From NCBI GenBank assembly GCA_029940715.1, contig JAPYTU010000079.1, positions 1 through 6,794 on the forward strand: DNA of 6,794 nucleotides, in the 5' to 3' direction. A program made the translations under genes and the position numbers. Numbering within the stretch: the stretch's first letter is position 1; every line of letters begins with the position of its first letter. Positions 1 to 5,013 of this stretch are shown here, piece by piece. The DNA is from Cytophagales bacterium. GTDB lineage: Bacteria > Bacteroidota > Bacteroidia > Cytophagales > MED-G16. The notes under the pieces are model-generated. The model had not been told where the DNA came from, ran no database searches, and saw only the letters and a program-made list of their open reading frames with translations.

Positions 1-120
1 CTGTTGAGACGAGTTATTTACCTCTACTAAAATTTACCAAAGTGACAAAATAGTGACAAAATAAGCTAGTCCGTTTTTTTTGTAAATTGTATGTATGAAA
101 AGATTGATTAATTAATAACT
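1..120. other. Left-edge region without a supportable gene
   Basis: No gene can be supported here. All plus-strand frames close early; one frame open from base 3 ends at a TAG at 51-53 and could be the last codons of a gene to the left, but 16 codons are too few to identify. An 11-bp unit (GTGACAAAATA) is perfectly duplicated in tandem at 42-52 and 53-63. At 83-89 lies TAAATTG, followed after 5 nt by ATG AAA (95-100). That is the same -7 box and start spacing as in the repeat copies further right, but the frame stops after six codons (TAA at 113-115) and no TTG sits 19 nt upstream. It may be the remnant of another cassette start. Confidence 0.5.
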
Positions 121-172
121 GTTAACCCCACTCCCTTTTTGAATTTTGCTTAGATGTTTTTAGATTGTAGAT
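121..172 (+). repeat. Dispersed promoter-bearing repeat, copy 1
   Basis: Copy 1 of the dispersed repeat. The C-rich core (ACCCCACTCCC, 125-135) is followed by TTTTTGAATTTTG and a complete promoter that ends directly before the start codon at 173. It is nearly identical to copy 2 over about 35 bp, then differs at scattered bases in the last 13. Copies 1 and 2 form one sub-type (GCTTAGATG in the spacer); copies 4, 5 and 7 form another (CTTGGATAG or CTTTGATAG). It separates the unexplained left edge from the first gene. Confidence 0.85.
139..167 (+). promoter_or_regulatory. Bacteroidota-type promoter in repeat copy 1
   Basis: TTG at 139-141 and TAGATTG at 161-167 are separated by exactly 19 nt, which fits the Bacteroidota -33/-7 pattern for the primary sigma factor. 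The ATG at 173 follows the -7 box after only 5 nt, so transcription should begin at or next to the start codon. This predicts a leaderless mRNA. No ribosome binding site is present. Confidence 0.75.
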
Positions 173-469
173 ATGAAGAAGATAATATTTCTTGCGTTTA
201 TTACTTTATTTATGAGTTGTAAAGCATATCAGATTGTATCTAAAATCACAGAGCAAGTCTATATTGGAATGCACATAAACGAATTCTTAAAAGTTGCAAA
301 AGGCAGAGCAGAAAAAGACGTAATGCTAGAAACTTATTATGCCTATAGAATTAATCAGTATGACATATTTGGTTATAGGATTCAATCAATGTTCTATTAC
401 TTTAATAACTCTGATGACAAATTATTCAAAGTAGATGAAGGAGTTAACACACACTATAACTACCGCTAA
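173..469 (+). CDS. Small BamE/SmpA-like lipoprotein
   Basis: This 98-residue protein begins with a lipoprotein-type signal (Lys-rich start, hydrophobic residues 4-14, Cys16 after Met-Ser). The lipobox is imperfect but of a kind tolerated in Bacteroidota. The mature part has an 'IGM..NEFLKVAKG' segment near residues 31-44, then alternating aromatic and polar residues ending in 'LFKVDEG'. This resembles the small two-layer fold of SmpA/OmlA/BamE-like proteins, where 'G(M/T)...E.....G' opens the domain. It is the only gene between repeat copies 1 and 2, and its start lies 5 nt after the repeat's -7 box. Location would be periplasmic or membrane-anchored. The fold assignment is an inference from short motifs, and no specific role can be given. 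Confidence 0.75.
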   Translation: MKKIIFLAFITLFMSCKAYQIVSKITEQVYIGMHINEFLKVAKGRAEKDVMLETYYAYRINQYDIFGYRIQSMFYYFNNSDDKLFKVDEGVNTHYNYR

Positions 470-476
470 TGAATCT

Positions 477-489
477 GGTTGAATCAACC
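477..489. repeat. Short inverted repeat after first lipoprotein gene
   Basis: GGTTGA and TCAACC flank a single A, giving a perfect short palindrome 8 nt after the stop codon at 469. It could form a 5-bp stem with a 3-nt loop. No T-run follows, so it is a poor intrinsic terminator. It may be incidental or a weak mRNA 3' end. Confidence 0.35.
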
Positions 490-532
490 CCTGATAAAAA
501 GGAAGTAAGAGTAATTAAATAAACAAAACACC

Positions 533-585
533 TACTAACCCCACTCCCTTTTTGAATTTTGCTTAGATGTTTTTACATTGCGAGT
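533..585 (+). repeat. Dispersed promoter-bearing repeat, copy 2
   Basis: Copy 2 of the dispersed repeat. ACCCCACTCCC (538-548) is followed by the same TTTTTGAATTTTGCTTAGATG sub-type as copy 1 and a complete promoter. Upstream lies an A-rich arm (AATTAAATAAACAAAA from about 513) that resembles the left arms of copies 5 and 8. It separates the first lipoprotein gene from the two-gene unit. Confidence 0.85.
552..580 (+). promoter_or_regulatory. Bacteroidota-type promoter in repeat copy 2
   Basis: TTG at 552-554 and TACATTG at 574-580 are 19 nt apart. An ATG follows at 586, 5 nt after the -7 box, exactly as in copies 1 and 4. The ATG at 567 lies between the two promoter boxes and would not be in a transcript made from this promoter. 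Confidence 0.7.
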
Positions 586-752
586 ATGTTAAAAAATTGA
601 AACAACAAAAAGGATTTTGGATAGGTATAAGTATTATGGTTGGCAGTATTGTTGGAGCTTTAACTGATAATATAGGAATTTGGCTTCCAGTTGGAGTAGC
701 TATAGGTGTTGCACTTGAAACCACCCAAAAAAATAAACAAAAAAGATTATGA
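567..752 (+). CDS. Small glycine-rich membrane protein, start uncertain
   Basis: The body reads KKLKQQKGFWIGISIMVGSIVGALTDNIG..., with a Gly-rich hydrophobic stretch (GISIMVGSIVGAL), a short polar turn, a second stretch (LPVGVAIGVAL) and a basic tail (TTQKNKQKRL). This suggests a small inner-membrane protein with one or two glycine-zipper-like helices. The function is unknown. The start is the puzzle. The in-frame ATG at 567 lies inside the promoter spacer. The ATG at 586, at the expected leaderless position, reads only four codons before a TGA. One more A in the A-run at 591-596 would join it to the body as MLKKLKQQKG. Alternatives are a TTG start at 597, a one-base deletion or sequencing error, or slippage at the A-run. 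The stop overlaps the next start (ATGA at 749-752), so the pair is probably translationally coupled. Confidence 0.6.
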   Translation: MFLHCEYVKKLKQQKGFWIGISIMVGSIVGALTDNIGIWLPVGVAIGVALETTQKNKQKRL

Positions 753-1111
753 AGCAGTTTTATTTTATTCTTATTTCAGTCATTTTACTTTCGTGCAACG
801 ATGATAATGATGATGTTAATGCTTTTTCAGGAAAACTTGTAAAAAAGGGTATTTGCATGAATTATGTTATTCAAGTGAATAATTCAAACTTTCCTCAGGA
901 TATGATAGAGGAAAAATGGACTGATGAATCCTCAAACAAGGAATACAAAAACGTATTTAGATTAGAGAGTATTTGTGATTTCCCTGAAAGTATTAAAGAA
1001 AATGATTCTTTCAATTTTGTTATTGATAATATCAAAGAGAACCTTTGTGCTGTATGTTTAGCCTACACACCAACACCTGATAAATCAGTTAGTATTACTG
1101 TATTAGATTAA
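749..1111 (+). CDS. Small lipoprotein of unknown function
   Basis: This 120-residue protein has a clear lipoprotein signal: hydrophobic residues 4-13 and the lipobox Leu-Leu-Ser-Cys with Cys16. It is followed by the very acidic stretch NDDNDD. Acidic residues directly after the lipidated Cys are the known surface-export signal of Bacteroidota lipoproteins, so the protein probably sits on the outer face of the outer membrane. The mature part has four cysteines (in KGICMN, SICDF and LCAVC), which could form disulfides. It is the second gene of the unit driven by repeat copy 2 and overlaps the upstream gene by 4 bp. No family is recognised. Confidence 0.8.
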   Translation: MKQFYFILISVILLSCNDDNDDVNAFSGKLVKKGICMNYVIQVNNSNFPQDMIEEKWTDESSNKEYKNVFRLESICDFPESIKENDSFNFVIDNIKENLCAVCLAYTPTPDKSVSITVLD

Positions 1112-1116
1112 GAAAA

Positions 1117-1168
1117 CAGACCCACTCCCCTTTTGAATTTTGAATTGTTCTTACTAGATTATAATTAT
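1117..1168 (+). repeat. Dispersed promoter-bearing repeat, copy 3
   Basis: Copy 3 of the dispersed repeat, shorter on the left. The core begins as ACCCACTCCCC (1120-1130), followed by TTTTGAATTTTG and a divergent spacer (AATTGTTCTTAC) that still preserves the 19-nt promoter spacing. It begins 5 nt after the stop codon of the preceding lipoprotein gene, so the repeat fills the whole gap between two unrelated genes. Confidence 0.8.
1133..1161 (+). promoter_or_regulatory. Bacteroidota-type promoter in repeat copy 3
   Basis: TTG at 1133-1135 and TAGATTA at 1155-1161 are 19 nt apart although the spacer sequence differs from the other copies. The last base of the -7 box is A instead of G. The pirin ATG follows 7 nt later (1169), giving a leaderless or nearly leaderless mRNA. 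Confidence 0.65.
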
Positions 1169-1906
1169 ATGTTTAAGTTGATAAAGAAAAAAAAACAAGC
1201 AAAAGGAAATTTTAATGGTGGTGAAATATTAGAAAGAAAACCTATAGGATTTCCACAAGATGATGGTGAAGTTAGACCTTATTCAAATTTGTTCTATTGG
1301 GCACACGCTTGGACTCCTGGCAAAAAAAGCACGATAGGATTACACCCACATAGGGGTTTTGAGATATGTAGTTTTGTTTTAAAAGGGAAAATTAAACATT
1401 TTGATAACAAACAAAATCAATGGATACCATTAAGTAAAGGGGATGTTCAAATCATCAGAGCAGGAAGTGGAATTTCACATGCAGAAGAAATAGAAGAAAA
1501 ATCTGAAATATTTCAGATTTGGTTTAATCCAGATTTGTCCAAATCATTAGAATCAGAAGCAAGTTATAATGACTATAAAAATGAAGATTTTCCAGTAAAA
1601 TCAAAATGTAATTTTTTAAAAAAAACATTAAAAGGAAAAAATTCACCCATCAAAATGGAAACTGAAAATATAGAAATATATGAATATGAAATTCAAACAG
1701 GTAAAATAGAAATATCAACTAATAAAAATTTTACTCATTCGTTTTTTTTATTAAAAGGAAAAATTAAAATTAATGATTTTCAGATGAAAAAATTTGATTT
1801 TGCTATTGTTAATGATTCTGAAAAAGTCACAATCAATTCTTTATCAAAGAGTAAAATTTTTGAAATAAAATCCCCAACAAATCCTAGTTATGCTACCTAT
1901 TTTTAG
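1169..1906 (+). CDS. Pirin family bicupin protein
   Basis: This 245-residue cupin protein has the pirin N-terminal signature. 'LHPHRGFE' supplies His59 and His61, and 'GSGISHAEE' supplies His104 and Glu106, matching the three His and one Glu that bind the metal in pirins. 'IFQIWFNPD' (114-122) follows as expected. The C-terminal cupin half is more divergent and rich in Lys and Ile. Some bacterial pirins act as quercetin 2,3-dioxygenases and others as regulators; the sequence does not decide between these. It has no signal peptide, so it is cytoplasmic. The start is set at the ATG at 1169 because an upstream in-frame TTG (1133) is the -33 box of the repeat promoter. It is the only gene between repeat copies 3 and 4. 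Confidence 0.9.
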   Translation: MFKLIKKKKQAKGNFNGGEILERKPIGFPQDDGEVRPYSNLFYWAHAWTPGKKSTIGLHPHRGFEICSFVLKGKIKHFDNKQNQWIPLSKGDVQIIRAGSGISHAEEIEEKSEIFQIWFNPDLSKSLESEASYNDYKNEDFPVKSKCNFLKKTLKGKNSPIKMETENIEIYEYEIQTGKIEISTNKNFTHSFFLLKGKIKINDFQMKKFDFAIVNDSEKVTINSLSKSKIFEIKSPTNPSYATYF

Positions 1907-1916
1907 GTTTTATAAA

Positions 1917-1974
1917 ACCCCACTAACCACACTCCTCCTTTTGAATTTTTCTTGGATAGTTGTATATTGAAAGT
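1917..1974 (+). repeat. Dispersed promoter-bearing repeat, copy 4
   Basis: Copy 4 of the dispersed repeat. The C-rich part looks partly duplicated: ACCCCACT at 1917-1924 is followed by AACCACACTCCTCC (1925-1938). It continues as TTTTGAATTTTTCTTGGATAG, the sub-type shared with copies 5 and 7. It starts about 10 nt after the pirin stop codon and ends at the start codon of the TPR gene, so it fills the entire gap. Confidence 0.85.
1941..1969 (+). promoter_or_regulatory. Bacteroidota-type promoter in repeat copy 4
   Basis: TTG at 1941-1943 and TATATTG at 1963-1969 are 19 nt apart. The ATG at 1975 follows after 5 nt, the same spacing as for copies 1 and 2. This again predicts a leaderless transcript. 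Confidence 0.75.
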
Positions 1975-2574
1975 ATGAAAAAACTTTTAATTGTATTCAT
2001 TTTCTTCTTTAGCTACACTACTTATAGTCAAACTGTAGAAGAGTATTATAATAATGGTTTTGAAAAAATGAAAAATGGAAACTATGAAGGTGCTATTGCT
2101 GACTATACTAAAGCCATAGAACTTGACCCTAATTATGCTGATGCTTATATCAATAGAGGAATTGCAAAGAATAAATTAGAAAACCATTCTGGTGCTATTA
2201 CTGACTTTACTAAAGCCATAGAACTTGACCCTAATTATACTTATCCTTATATCACTAGAGGGTGGTCAAAAAATATATTAAAAGACTATTATAGTGCTAT
2301 TGCAGACTTTAATAAAGCCATTGAACTTAACCCTAATGATGATGATGCTTATTACAATAGAGGGCGGTCAAAGCATAGTTTAAAAGACCATTCTGGTGCT
2401 ATTGCAGACTATACTAAAGCCATAGAACTTAACCCTAGTTCTCATTCTTATAATAATAGAGGAGATGCAAGAGAAGAACTTGGGGATTTGGATGATGCCT
2501 GTAGTGACTGGAGAAAAGCTGCTAATTTTGGACATACAAATGCCAAAAAAAGGGTTGCTAATCAGTGCAATTAA
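1975..2574 (+). CDS. Exported tetratricopeptide repeat protein
   Basis: This 199-residue protein has a signal peptide (MKKLL, then hydrophobic residues to about 17, cleavage probably near Ser18-Gln19). After a helical lead-in (YYNNGFEKMKNGNYEG) come TPR units with a strict 34-residue period. The 'AIxDxxKAIEL(D/N)P' helix recurs from residues 40, 74, 108 and 142, and a divergent last unit (ACSDWRKAANFG) follows. TPRs are protein-binding scaffolds, and this one should act in the periplasm or at the outer membrane. The partner is unknown. The 102-bp DNA units are themselves very similar: bases 2092-2136 and 2194-2238 match at 43 of 45 positions, pointing to recent internal duplication or gene conversion. 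The start is the ATG at 1975; an in-frame TTG at 1960 lies within the repeat promoter. Confidence 0.9.
   Translation: MKKLLIVFIFFFSYTTYSQTVEEYYNNGFEKMKNGNYEGAIADYTKAIELDPNYADAYINRGIAKNKLENHSGAITDFTKAIELDPNYTYPYITRGWSKNILKDYYSAIADFNKAIELNPNDDDAYYNRGRSKHSLKDHSGAIADYTKAIELNPSSHSYNNRGDAREELGDLDDACSDWRKAANFGHTNAKKRVANQCN
2092..2496 (+). repeat. In-frame 102-bp tandem repeats (TPR units)
   Basis: Four units begin at 2092, 2194, 2296 and 2398, each phased exactly on the 34-codon TPR. The last is one codon short before the degenerate unit at 2497. The first 45 bp of the units match unit 1 at 43, 39 and 41 positions, including at synonymous sites. Such near-identity allows unit gain or loss without a frameshift. 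Confidence 0.85.
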
Positions 2575-2644
2575 ATAAAAAACTCCTCATTTCTTTATTC
2601 TACCCCACTCCACTTTTGAATTTTTCTTTGATAGTTGTAGATTG
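2575..2644 (+). repeat. Dispersed promoter-bearing repeat, copy 5 (long form)
   Basis: Copy 5 of the dispersed repeat. It carries a left arm, AAAAAACTCCTCATTT then CTTTATTCT, directly before ACCCCACTCC. The same arm occurs before copy 8, although the flanking genes are unrelated, so it belongs to the repeat and not to a gene end. The right part is TTTTGAATTTTTCTTTGATAG plus the promoter. A perfect 14-bp direct repeat (AATTAAATAAAAAA) lies on both sides, at 2569-2582 and 2652-2665. Confidence 0.85.
2616..2644 (+). promoter_or_regulatory. Bacteroidota-type promoter in repeat copy 5
   Basis: TTG at 2616-2618 and TAGATTG at 2638-2644 are 19 nt apart. Here the start codon (2674) lies 29 nt after the -7 box, so this transcript should have a short, very A/T-rich leader instead of being leaderless. 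No Shine-Dalgarno motif is visible; A-rich leaders are usual in Bacteroidota. Confidence 0.75.
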
Positions 2645-2673
2645 CACTCTTAATTAAATAAAAAATATGTAAT

Positions 2674-3396
2674 ATGAAACAAATCTTTTTTTTATTCTCT
2701 ATACTATTCTTTATTCTTTCCAATATGTTATATGCTCAAAACAAAAAATTAAATAACATAAAAATTGTTGGTAAAATGAAAAATGTAATGATGAAGGGAG
2801 AATTATTTGGAAACATATATTTAGATACTATTTCTAACAAAAAACACCTTTATGGGATTGGTCCTTTAGAAAATTTATCTGGTGAAATTCTTGTAATAGA
2901 TGGTAAAGCATATAATTCGACTGTATTGAATGAGTTTAAAATGAAAGTAGAAAGAACTTTTAATCTCAAAGCTCCTTTTTTTGTTTATGGAAACCAGTTC
3001 GAATGGGAAAAAATTGAGTTACCAAGTAATATTAAGACTTTAAATCAATTAGAAAAATTTATAGATGAAATAACCAAAGAAATAAATTTTCCTTTTGTTT
3101 TTAAAATTAAGGGAAAAATAGAATATGCGAATATACACATAGTGAACCTAGCAAGTGGTTCAATAGTGAAATCACCAAAAGATGCCCATAAAGGGCAAAT
3201 AAATTACAAAATCCATAATAAAAATTCAGAAATAATTGGTTTTTTTTCAAGAAAACATAAAGCTATTTTTACGCATCATACAACCTTTATGCACTTACAT
3301 TTAATTACCAATAATAGAAAAATGATGGGACATTTAGATGATATTAAAATCAATACGAATATGATTCAGTTGTATCTACCTAAATTTCAACATTGA
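2674..3396 (+). CDS. budA: Exported alpha-acetolactate decarboxylase family protein
   Basis: This 240-residue protein has a signal peptide (hydrophobic residues 4-20, probable cleavage after Ala21). The rest matches alpha-acetolactate decarboxylase, which converts (S)-2-acetolactate to (R)-acetoin and CO2. 'LYGIGPLENLSGEILVIDGKAY' (59-80) corresponds to the family's 'L.GLGTF..L.GE..ILDG..Y', with Glu71 at the catalytic Glu. 'IIGFFS' (187-192) precedes the metal site: His207, His209 and His220 ('HLHL...MMGH'). Their +2/+11 spacing equals that of the zinc ligands in the Brevibacillus enzyme (His194, His196, His207, from memory). It is the only gene between copies 5 and 6, with no acetolactate synthase or butanediol gene nearby. 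The physiological role of an exported form is unclear. The fold call is strong; the activity and symbol are inferred. Confidence 0.85.
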   Translation: MKQIFFLFSILFFILSNMLYAQNKKLNNIKIVGKMKNVMMKGELFGNIYLDTISNKKHLYGIGPLENLSGEILVIDGKAYNSTVLNEFKMKVERTFNLKAPFFVYGNQFEWEKIELPSNIKTLNQLEKFIDEITKEINFPFVFKIKGKIEYANIHIVNLASGSIVKSPKDAHKGQINYKIHNKNSEIIGFFSRKHKAIFTHHTTFMHLHLITNNRKMMGHLDDIKINTNMIQLYLPKFQH

Positions 3397-3431
3397 TTAA
3401 TACTCCCCTTTTGAATTTTTATTTATTAATC
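3395..3431. repeat. Inverted repeat enclosing repeat copy 6
   Basis: GATTAATA (3395-3402) and TATTAATC (3424-3431) form a perfect 8-bp inverted repeat. The 21-nt loop is the core of repeat copy 6. It fills the gap between two convergent genes (stop codons at 3396 and 3432), so it may act as a weak bidirectional terminator. The stem is almost all A-T, and chance is possible in DNA this AT-rich. Confidence 0.4.
3401..3420 (+). repeat. Dispersed repeat, copy 6 (truncated, no promoter)
   Basis: Copy 6 keeps only the 3' part of the C-rich box and the -33 region (ACTCCCCTTTTGAATTTTT, 3402-3420). Similarity to the other copies ends at 3421. The position where the -7 box should be (3433-3439) reads CACCTAA, which is already the end of the sulfatase gene. 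The next gene is on the opposite strand and would gain nothing from a rightward promoter. Confidence 0.75.
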
Positions 3432-4682
3432 TCACCTAAGAGAATTATAATATTCTCTAAGTTCTTCCAAATTATTCTTTTCATTTGAGTTCAATGGATT
3501 TTCCAATAAATCATTTCTCTCGTTAATGTTATTACCTAAGTAATAAAATTCTTCTTTACCATTTTTATTAAGAAGTTTATAATTTTTATTTTTAACTGCA
3601 AATACTTCATTATTATCATTTACAGATTCTGAAAAAAGGTATTCTCTATGATTGCTTTCATCACTTAACAAATGGATAAAGCTCTCTCCATCACCAAATG
3701 AAGCATCTCCTCCAATATAATTTAAAATTAATGCTGGAATATCAAAAGTTTGAATTAAGCTAGCATCAGATGTACCGTTTCTTTTAACGTCTTTCCCTGA
3801 AACAATTAATGGAACACGAATACCACCCTCATAAAGAGTGCCTTTGCCGTGCCTAGAGGGATATTCTTGTAAAACTGAATTATCAGTTCCATTATCACCT
3901 AAAAAAATTATTAAGGTATTTAACCTTGTATAGGAATCCATTTCATTAAAAAGTTGATTTATATAATAGTCTAACGATTCAATAGAAGATTTAAATTTTC
4001 CTAAATCATTAGATAAATCATTTTGACTATAAGTGCCTTGAGGAGGGGATTCGAATGGAGTATGTGGTGCAATTTCAGATAACCACAAGAACCAAGGATT
4101 AGATTGTGATTTAATCCATTCAGAAGCTAATTCTGTAAATTTTTTAGTAACATAAGTGTTTTCATCATATGAATTTTCATTTTCTATTATACTGTAGTCA
4201 TAATAACTTTTTACTCCTCCCCCTATTGTACCTGCATAATAATCTAAACCAAAATTAAGAGGATGTGATGCTATAGTTGGTGTGCCACTTAGATGCCATT
4301 TTCCAATAACACCAAATGAATAAGTGTCATTAAAAACCATGTCTATTTTTTCCTGAATAGAAATTTCGTTTTCATCAAGCTTGTCTCCTACATCTAATAC
4401 ATTAGTATTAAATCCATATTTCCCAGTCAACAATCCTGCTCTAGTAGGAGAACAAACAGGACTTGACCAAACATTAGAAAAAATGATGCCTTTCATTCTT
4501 AAACTATCCAATGTTGGTGTATAAGGATTTGAATTATTATTATTAAAACCTGAAAGTGCATCATTCCCTAAATCATCAGCAATAATTAGTAAAATATTGG
4601 GAAAATCAATTTTTGACAATTCATCCTCATCATTACATGAAGTAAAAAATAATAGAAAAGTAATAGAAAATATTTTTCTCAT
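3432..4682 (-). CDS. Lipoprotein S1-family sulfatase
   Basis: This 416-residue formylglycine-dependent sulfatase (S1 type) hydrolyses sulfate esters, probably on a polysaccharide. The signal peptide ends in the lipobox Phe-Thr-Ser-Cys (Cys16), followed by NDEDE, an acid-rich surface-export signal, so the enzyme is likely on the cell surface. The active site is complete: Asp36-Asp37 (metal), 'CSPTRAGLLTGKYG' with Cys77 in the C-x-P-x-R motif that is oxidised to formylglycine, 'GKWH' (Lys128, His130), 'APHTPF' (His207), 'GDNGT' (Asp263, Asn264) and 'HGKGTLYEGGIRVPLIV' (Lys280). The C-terminal subdomain is short but normal for the family. A maturase (FGE or anSME) must be encoded elsewhere. The gene faces opposite to the repeats and needs its own promoter; a weak candidate -7 box (TATCTTTA, bottom strand, 4709-4702) lies 19 nt upstream. 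The exact sulfated substrate cannot be read from the sequence. Confidence 0.93.
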   Translation of the reverse strand: MRKIFSITFLLFFTSCNDEDELSKIDFPNILLIIADDLGNDALSGFNNNNSNPYTPTLDSLRMKGIIFSNVWSSPVCSPTRAGLLTGKYGFNTNVLDVGDKLDENEISIQEKIDMVFNDTYSFGVIGKWHLSGTPTIASHPLNFGLDYYAGTIGGGVKSYYDYSIIENENSYDENTYVTKKFTELASEWIKSQSNPWFLWLSEIAPHTPFESPPQGTYSQNDLSNDLGKFKSSIESLDYYINQLFNEMDSYTRLNTLIIFLGDNGTDNSVLQEYPSRHGKGTLYEGGIRVPLIVSGKDVKRNGTSDASLIQTFDIPALILNYIGGDASFGDGESFIHLLSDESNHREYLFSESVNDNNEVFAVKNKNYKLLNKNGKEEFYYLGNNINERNDLLENPLNSNEKNNLEELREYYNSLR

Positions 4683-5013
4683 ATATTATAAATATTATAT
4701 GTAAAGATAATAGACAATAATATAAACTAAATACAATTTAAAAGACTAACCCCACTCCCCTTTTAAATTTTTCTTGGATAGTTGTATATTAGAAATTAAG
4801 ATTTTTTATTTTAAATGATTAAAAAAATTATTTTTGAAACTACTTATTTATATTCGCGTAAGTATATGAAAATACAGAAAATATAATAGTTTCTTTTCTT
4901 AAGTATGTTATTTAAATTTTATATGAAAGACTTATAATTTTTACTAATTAAACTTCTTCAAACACATATTCTACCTATAATTTTTCTTTTCCCAAACTTC
5001 TCCAATCATCTTG
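4683..5013. other. 331-bp intergenic region holding repeat copy 7
   Basis: The first 60 bases are the upstream region of the sulfatase gene, with a possible bottom-strand promoter (TATCTTTA at 4709-4702; only a weak TTA-type -33 element 18 nt further out). Repeat copy 7 follows (4745-4791). From 4792 to 5013 I see no gene. The longest start-to-stop frame is a 23-codon plus-strand frame (4815-4886) without family features. On the minus strand the GH130 frame would continue 13 codons past its TAG to a second TAG at 4977-4975, but the protein already looks complete. No RNA gene or convincing terminator hairpin is visible. Confidence 0.6.
4745..4791 (+). repeat. Dispersed repeat, copy 7 (promoter mutated)
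   Basis: Copy 7 is full-length and of the same sub-type as copy 4: the C-rich core ACCCCACTCCCC (4749-4760), then TTTTAAATTTTTCTTGGATAG. The 19-nt promoter spacing is preserved, but the key G is lost from both boxes: TTG became TTA (4763-4765) and TATATTG became TATATTA (4785-4791). No plus-strand gene follows it, which fits relaxed selection on the promoter. Confidence 0.85.

Noticed and set aside
3..53. C-terminal end of a recombinase gene at the left edge
   Set aside because: Only 16 codons precede the stop and they carry no diagnostic residue; another frame is equally open to 64. It would be wishful to call an integrase from this.
1133..1168. Upstream TTG start for the pirin gene
   Set aside because: This TTG is the -33 box of the repeat promoter; the 12 extra residues are translated repeat and the ATG at 1169 lies just after the -7 box.
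1960..1974. Upstream TTG start for the TPR gene
   Set aside because: It lies directly before the -7 box of copy 4; the ATG at 1975 begins a proper signal peptide (MKKLL).
4815..4886. 23-codon open frame after repeat copy 7
   Set aside because: It is very short, Lys/Ile-rich as expected by chance in this composition, and copy 7 in front of it has a mutated promoter.
4975..5013. GH130 frame continuing past its TAG to a second stop
   Set aside because: The protein already ends a few residues after the final 'GAAD..VG' motif, as is normal for the family, so the 13 further codons are more likely untranslated.
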